This document shows positions 59,100 to 64,000 of a stretch of DNA of 64,000 nucleotides, piece by piece (within the stretch, counting starts at the first letter, position 1; each line of letters starts with the position of its first letter). The notes under the pieces were generated by a model. It was not told where the DNA came from and searched no databases. It saw nothing but the letters and a program-made list of their open reading frames with translations. Location of the stretch: NCBI RefSeq assembly GCF_008728515.1, contig NC_044977.1, forward strand, positions 4,673,501 to 4,737,500. The letters run 5' to 3'. Source of the stretch: Papio anubis (Eukaryota; Chordata; Mammalia; Primates; Cercopithecidae). Position numbers and translations under genes: made by a program.

Positions 59100-62000
59100 A
59101 ATTAAAACTCATTAACCTTGTCAATGTGGGTGAATTCATGGCAGATGACGGACCAAGACACTCAAAACTTTCTAGATGGCTGAACTATAACTCTAAACTA
59201 CTGATAGCAATGGATTAAGTTGAATTTAATGTTTAAGAGACTGAAAGCCACAAAACCACATCAAACACTATTGATTTTCCTTAAGTGCTGAAGCTTTTAA
59301 GGAAATCTTACAAAGAAGTGTATTGTAGAAGGCTGTGCCCCGTCAATTTTGCTGAATTCTGAAAGTTGGATACTGTTTGGGAGAACGAAACAAATGGAGA
59401 GGCCTTTGGGGTTAATAAAAGTGAAGTTCCCAAAGAATTGGTTGGTGGGAAATTGGAAAAACATCACAACCATTTAGCCTTACTTCAGGGGAATGGTTAA
59501 AACCAGACATGCTATCACGCTGTCATGAAGGATAACAGACAAAGGCTACGATAGCACATGGACTGTCATGCTTCACTACTCTCCAAACACAGGGGACACG
59601 GCTAGCTCACCAATCATGCACTCCAGAACCACATCAGACATATGCATGACAAGAGCGTCACACGCAGGATGCTGTTTTTACAAATACTGTCATCATGCTA
59701 CATCATTTATTTCAACTTGCCATTACGTATGTTCCCTCCTTCCTGATAGTTTACTTTATACATAATATCCAATACATTATAGGGAGTATGGGTTTCCAAG
59801 GCCAATCACCAAGCCTAATATTGGTCAGGCTATCTAAATGTAAATTCAAGATGTTTGAACTCTATCTGATGATAATTTGGATTAAAAAAAATAATCTCAA
59901 GAACACAACGTCAAAAAAAATGAAAGATCAAAGTGAGGTTAGCTACTCCCTTACATCTGACTTACATATGGTTGGAGTGCAAAATTACAAAAGCGGTGAA
60001 TACACATAATCATAAGGCAGGTAAACATAGGGCTAAAACACAGCTAGTTTTTCTTAGACAGTCAGAAATACAGTATTTATCATTGAAGTTAACACCTCCA
60101 TCTATTTATTTTCTATTCATAACAGATGATAATTGGAGACCTTTATCTTCTTCTTACTCCTTATTTGCATACTGTTTGTATTGAAATATCTTCCATACCT
60201 AAATATTCCAAGTTCTGCAGGGCTTTTTTCATAAAAAATATTTTTGGCTTGATATTCTTCTTTACTTCATTAAGTAAATATGAAGATTTGTTTTATACTC
60301 ATGAAAGCAAATATTTTATATATATTTCTTAGAAATTGTTTTTACTAGAGTAAGAGGCAGTTTAAAATTTAAATAAATGACTTTGCATACAAAATATCCA
60401 TTTGAAGGTTAATTACATTATATAGTGAGGATCCACAGTTTCCTATACAAGCAACATAAATGTTTATATCAATTTAATGTTTAGTAAATATTAGACTTGT
60501 ATAGAAATAAAACAGAATTTTCAGAATAACAGATACCATGAATGAAAAGGTACAAATATGTTTCGAGGAATATTTTTATATTTAAGATACTTATAGCCAC
60601 AGGCACCATTCATCTGAATTTCTCCAATAACACAGGAAAATTTTCATCTATTTACAATAAAAACCAAGTTACATTCTTGGAATAAGAAAACGTTGCCCAT
60701 TGATTTAAGCATGCCTATAACACAGTACACAGAAAGACTTAAAAATAGTATTTCTGAGAGTTAGATCATTATTTAAACTGCAAAATAATTTTTGCAATTG
60801 TATGACAGATAGTTGAACACATATTTGAGTAAATAATGCATCATTTAAACATTTATGCCTTCTGTAGGGACATTTTAAAAAATATTTTAATCTTCTTTTA
60901 AATGGGTTATCCATGTATGTAGTTATAAAACATTGTTTTCTATTCTACATTTCAAAAGCGTAGAAGCTGATGAATACTAAAGGTAATTATTTTATTAAAG
61001 GTACATTAATATGTGTTTATTTAGTGCACCAAAGGGAGGGGTATGTCGTTAAAATGTTATTATACTTGTTCAGAAAAATAATATTTGTGATTTGGTAACC
61101 AGAGACGACTATATTTTATGGGTAAGTGTGAAACCATAACCAGAAAATTTTAAACAGTAACTTTATTAGTTTTATAATTAAGAATTTCAAGAGAGAAATC
61201 ATTTGTTAATCATTAAGCCAGAAAAAAAAATACATTTAAATATTTCATACAAAAGTTGCAGCTGTTCCAGATGATTCTGAATACAGTTCAGCAAGGAAAA
61301 TGTGATTTTTCCCCAGAAAATGAGTACTGGTACAGAGCAATTTTAGAGCTTCCTAACAGCTCAACTTTGAAAGAAGAGTTAAAAGAGAGTCAGTTTTTTT
61401 ATTAAAAGAAATATTTCAATTACTAGGAAAATATTGGGTTTATATCATTATTGAAGAGGCGATACATTTTGAATGATAGGGTTTTCTAGAAAAGAAGTCA
61501 CTTTCTCCACTAAATAAAAAATTTAGCTCTCCAAAAAGAGGCCGTTAATTTCAGATTAAAGCTAGAAAATTGTCAGTGGAAAGAGAACTGTTAGTTGAGA
61601 AGTAGGCCTGCTACATCTGTTATACTTAACACATGTTTCTCTGAATTATCAGAGTTCTGTAGGAAAGAAGTTGGTACTTCCATTGAATTAAAGGTGTGTT
61701 ATTTATGTTAAGGGTCATAGCTATTTTCTAATGTGTTAAAAATTACTACATAATTAATATAGTCCATTATTAATATAATCCAGTTAAAAATATTGATACT
61801 ATTTTTCCCTACCGCTTGTGTTCAATAAAGGAAACTAATCTTACTCCATAATATTTCTTTTCTTATAAACATAGCTTAAGAAATAGTTAAGCCATGATAC
61901 CAACTTGATTTACATGCTCAGTCACTTTTGCAAATCCAAGACTTCATTGCCCTGAACACAACTTAGACTGAAAACCTCAGTAGAAAAAAATTTAATGGAT

Positions 62001-62154
62001 TGCAATCTATTTTTCTAATTAAATCCTATAATTTCTCAGGTCAATTCTTGATTTAATATACACCTGCAGGACAGATTAAGACTCCAGCCAGCTTTCCATA
62101 GCTGAGTCACCATCTCGGGAGGCCCAAGTTTCCTCCAGGCATGGAAGTTTATAT
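59100..62154. other. Long unassigned AT-rich stretch
   Basis: About 3 kb with no repeat family, RNA gene or coding exon that I can support. 59130-59640 is less AT-rich and may be an old transposon of a kind I do not recognise. Confidence 0.5.
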
Positions 62155-62325
62155 GTGTCTACATATTTATTATATATTTATTATAAAACAATATGATTTA
62201 TATATATTTATTATAAAATAATATTTATACATATGTATTATTATAAAATACTAAATATTGTATATATAGTATTATATTATATATAATATAAATAAAATAT
62301 ACATATACACATATAAAATAAATCA
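62155..62325. repeat. AT-rich low-complexity tract
   Basis: TATATTTATTATAAAA-type units repeat several times over about 170 bp, nearly free of G and C. Confidence 0.9.
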
Positions 62326-64000
62326 AATGTCATCACAGATATATCAAAATATTATGTGATTGAAAGGAAAATAGCAAGTAACTGCATCCCATTTAATATT
62401 GGGGTGCAGTTCCTATCAAATCTATACAGCAGTTCCCATCAAATCTTTCTTCTGAGAACAAATTCTAAGTAAATAATTCAAAACATGGGGAAAAATCTCT
62501 AAGAAGAAGTATGTTTATTGCTGAATTATTATAGTAAAAAAAAATCAAAACATGGGTATTATTAAATAAACATAACACATCTACTAGGTCTAATTTAAAA
62601 TATCAAAGCGTATACAACCATATGTAAAATTTGGGGAAGAACTACATAGAACTACAAAATTTTGGATTTGACTGAAAAAATTATGAATAAGAGATGTCTT
62701 TCAATTTTCCTAAATTTCTGCATCATTGAATTCTCACCTATGTGATTTATACAACTTACATTAAGTTAGAAACTGTGATTATAAAGTTTTACAACCACAA
62801 AAGTTCAGAAACACAATTTCTATTTAAAAATTTGTTGTTCAAACTATACTGAAAATAAGGTACTATAGGCTTCAGAAAAGTTTTCAAACCAATATTGTAT
62901 TCACAGCATTTCAGTCTTCTTATGGAACTCCACTTATTTCAGGATAATCCAGCACTAAATGTAATTAACATAATAGATCCCTGATAAAAATGATCTTCCA
63001 CTAGTAGAAACAAATTAAAGTGCCAAATAATTCACTAATGAAAATATACCTGTTTTGAAGTTAAAATACTGATACTAGTTTTTCTTGCTTCTTGTGTTCA
63101 TTAAAATGCGAGATTATTTTACTCACTCAATAACATTCCTTTCCTTTTAAATGTATCTGAAGAAATAAAGGTGAATCACGACGCCAACATGATAAACGTT
63201 TTAGGTTGATTTGTCACTTTTTGTATTTAATCTCCATCAATTCTTGATCTGTTTGTGTGTTATTCAGTATGTTGATTTCTGTCTGTCTTGAAATGCCATC
63301 CTTCTCATTCCCTTTATTATGTAATTGGCAGGGGCATAACGTGCTTTTTTAACCCAAGACTCCTTAATCATATTCCATTGTGTGATACTATTAAAATATG
63401 CTAACTAAGGTGAATTTAAGGAACAACACACAGACATTTTGAAAGGTTATGATCTATGACAATCCACTGCTTTAGAGTTGGTTTAATTGAATTAGTTGTT
63501 GCTCAAAAGAATCTGAGGAACAAAGAACACAATGACTGAACATTTTCATGGAAAAATTTTTGACCTTTTCCGTATCAATGCATTGATTGGCAGATTATTC
63601 TACTCTCTCACAACAAAAGAATTTTATAAGGGAAAAGTGGAGATAATATTTGAAAAGATAGAAAATCTATCCAAAGAGGAAATTCCAATGCATAATAGGA
63701 TTCAGAAGGAATCGCAAGCATAACATTTTGTGTCATTTGTTATAACCATAAAAATTCTAATTTACATATTCTCATAACATTAAAAATATTACATTCTATT
63801 ATATTCTTAATTTATATCAGTGACTAGCTTCATTTATCCAATGATGTCTCTGTTTTAAAAAAAGATTCTTTCTTTCTTTCTCTCTGTTATGCAATTCTAA
63901 ATAAGTATTTTATGAATTTATAATGTTTAACTCAGTTACTTTAATCTGCATCTTCAACAAACATGTTCTCTAGAAAATCACAAGGCAGAAATCAAACTGT
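62326..64000. other. Unassigned AT-rich DNA
   Basis: 62480-62760 (ATGTTTATTGCTGAATTATTATAG, AACCATATGTAAAATTTGGGG) faintly resembles an ancient L1 3'UTR; confidence is low. A (TTTC)n-like tract lies near 63866-63881. The 63-codon open frame at 63532-63723 has no known motif. Confidence 0.45.

Noticed and set aside
61255..61405. Stop-free stretch of about 48 codons that could be an exon
   Set aside because: No convincing splice acceptor and donor pair at its borders and no protein family that I recognise.
63532..63723. 63-codon open frame with a plausible mixed composition
   Set aside because: No known motif, no promoter or splice context, and length expected by chance in 64 kb. Cross-species conservation would be needed.
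1..64000. CRISPR arrays, bacterial operons, tRNA or rRNA genes
   Set aside because: No spaced direct repeats, Shine-Dalgarno-led frames, or cloverleaf/box A-box B patterns outside SINEs. The sequence is clearly primate.

Overview
The window looks like genomic DNA of an Old World monkey (macaque, baboon or guenon group) and contains no functional protein-coding or RNA gene that I can support. The primate assignment rests on Alu, L1 and HERV-H elements. The Old World monkey assignment rests mainly on the young Alu at 48251-48568. Read on its sense strand it has the CCGGCCAC, GGGCGAGGTGG and GGCTCAAGCC variants that I know from the cercopithecid AluYR lineage and not from human AluY. All of the sequence reads as transposon insertions of different ages in AT-rich, non-coding primate DNA.

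Layout. 1-4366: 5' part of an old minus-strand L1, cut by the window edge, next to an MLT2-type (ERV-L) LTR (4367-4856). 5599-5837: a compound TG/TA microsatellite with CAGCT breaks. 5864-11747: a complete but dead HERV-H provirus with LTR7-type LTRs, a tRNA-His primer site, gag/pro/pol/env remnants and a 5-bp target duplication. 12986-13502: MLT2A LTR. 16200-16915: Alu sequences. 17929-18282: an ERV1-like LTR. 19381-21500: an ERV-L pol fragment without flanking LTRs. 22273-23041: a young Alu beside an unassigned LTR. 23560-24410: an MLT1 LTR split by an MLT2 LTR. 25346-31302: several Alus, a MIR and simple repeats. 31742-32129, 36855-37320 and 37677-38221: LTRs. 41143-44040: an MLT1 LTR and an ancient L1M/HAL1-type segment that holds a nested Alu and MLT1. 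45046-47439 and 49030-52385: two L1 insertions with 5' inversion (twin priming). 48214-48804: a 5'-truncated L1 with an AluYR inside it. 52386-64000: mostly unrecognised AT-rich DNA with one Alu, one MLT2 LTR, a weak MIR and AT-rich microsatellites.

The elements do not work together as a system. What they record is insertion history: several nestings give a clear relative order, and seven insertions keep exact or near-exact target-site duplications (HERV-H, the 23875 MLT2, the 45046 L1, the 48231 L1, and the Alus at 29058, 50034 and 57169). Every retroelement reading frame examined carries disabling changes. I found no undescribed biological system. The most useful observations are the lineage-diagnostic Alu, the HERV-H whose 5' LTR lost its poly(A)/U5 part but kept its TATA box, and the two twin-primed L1s. 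Family names come from remembered consensus sequences, not from a database search.
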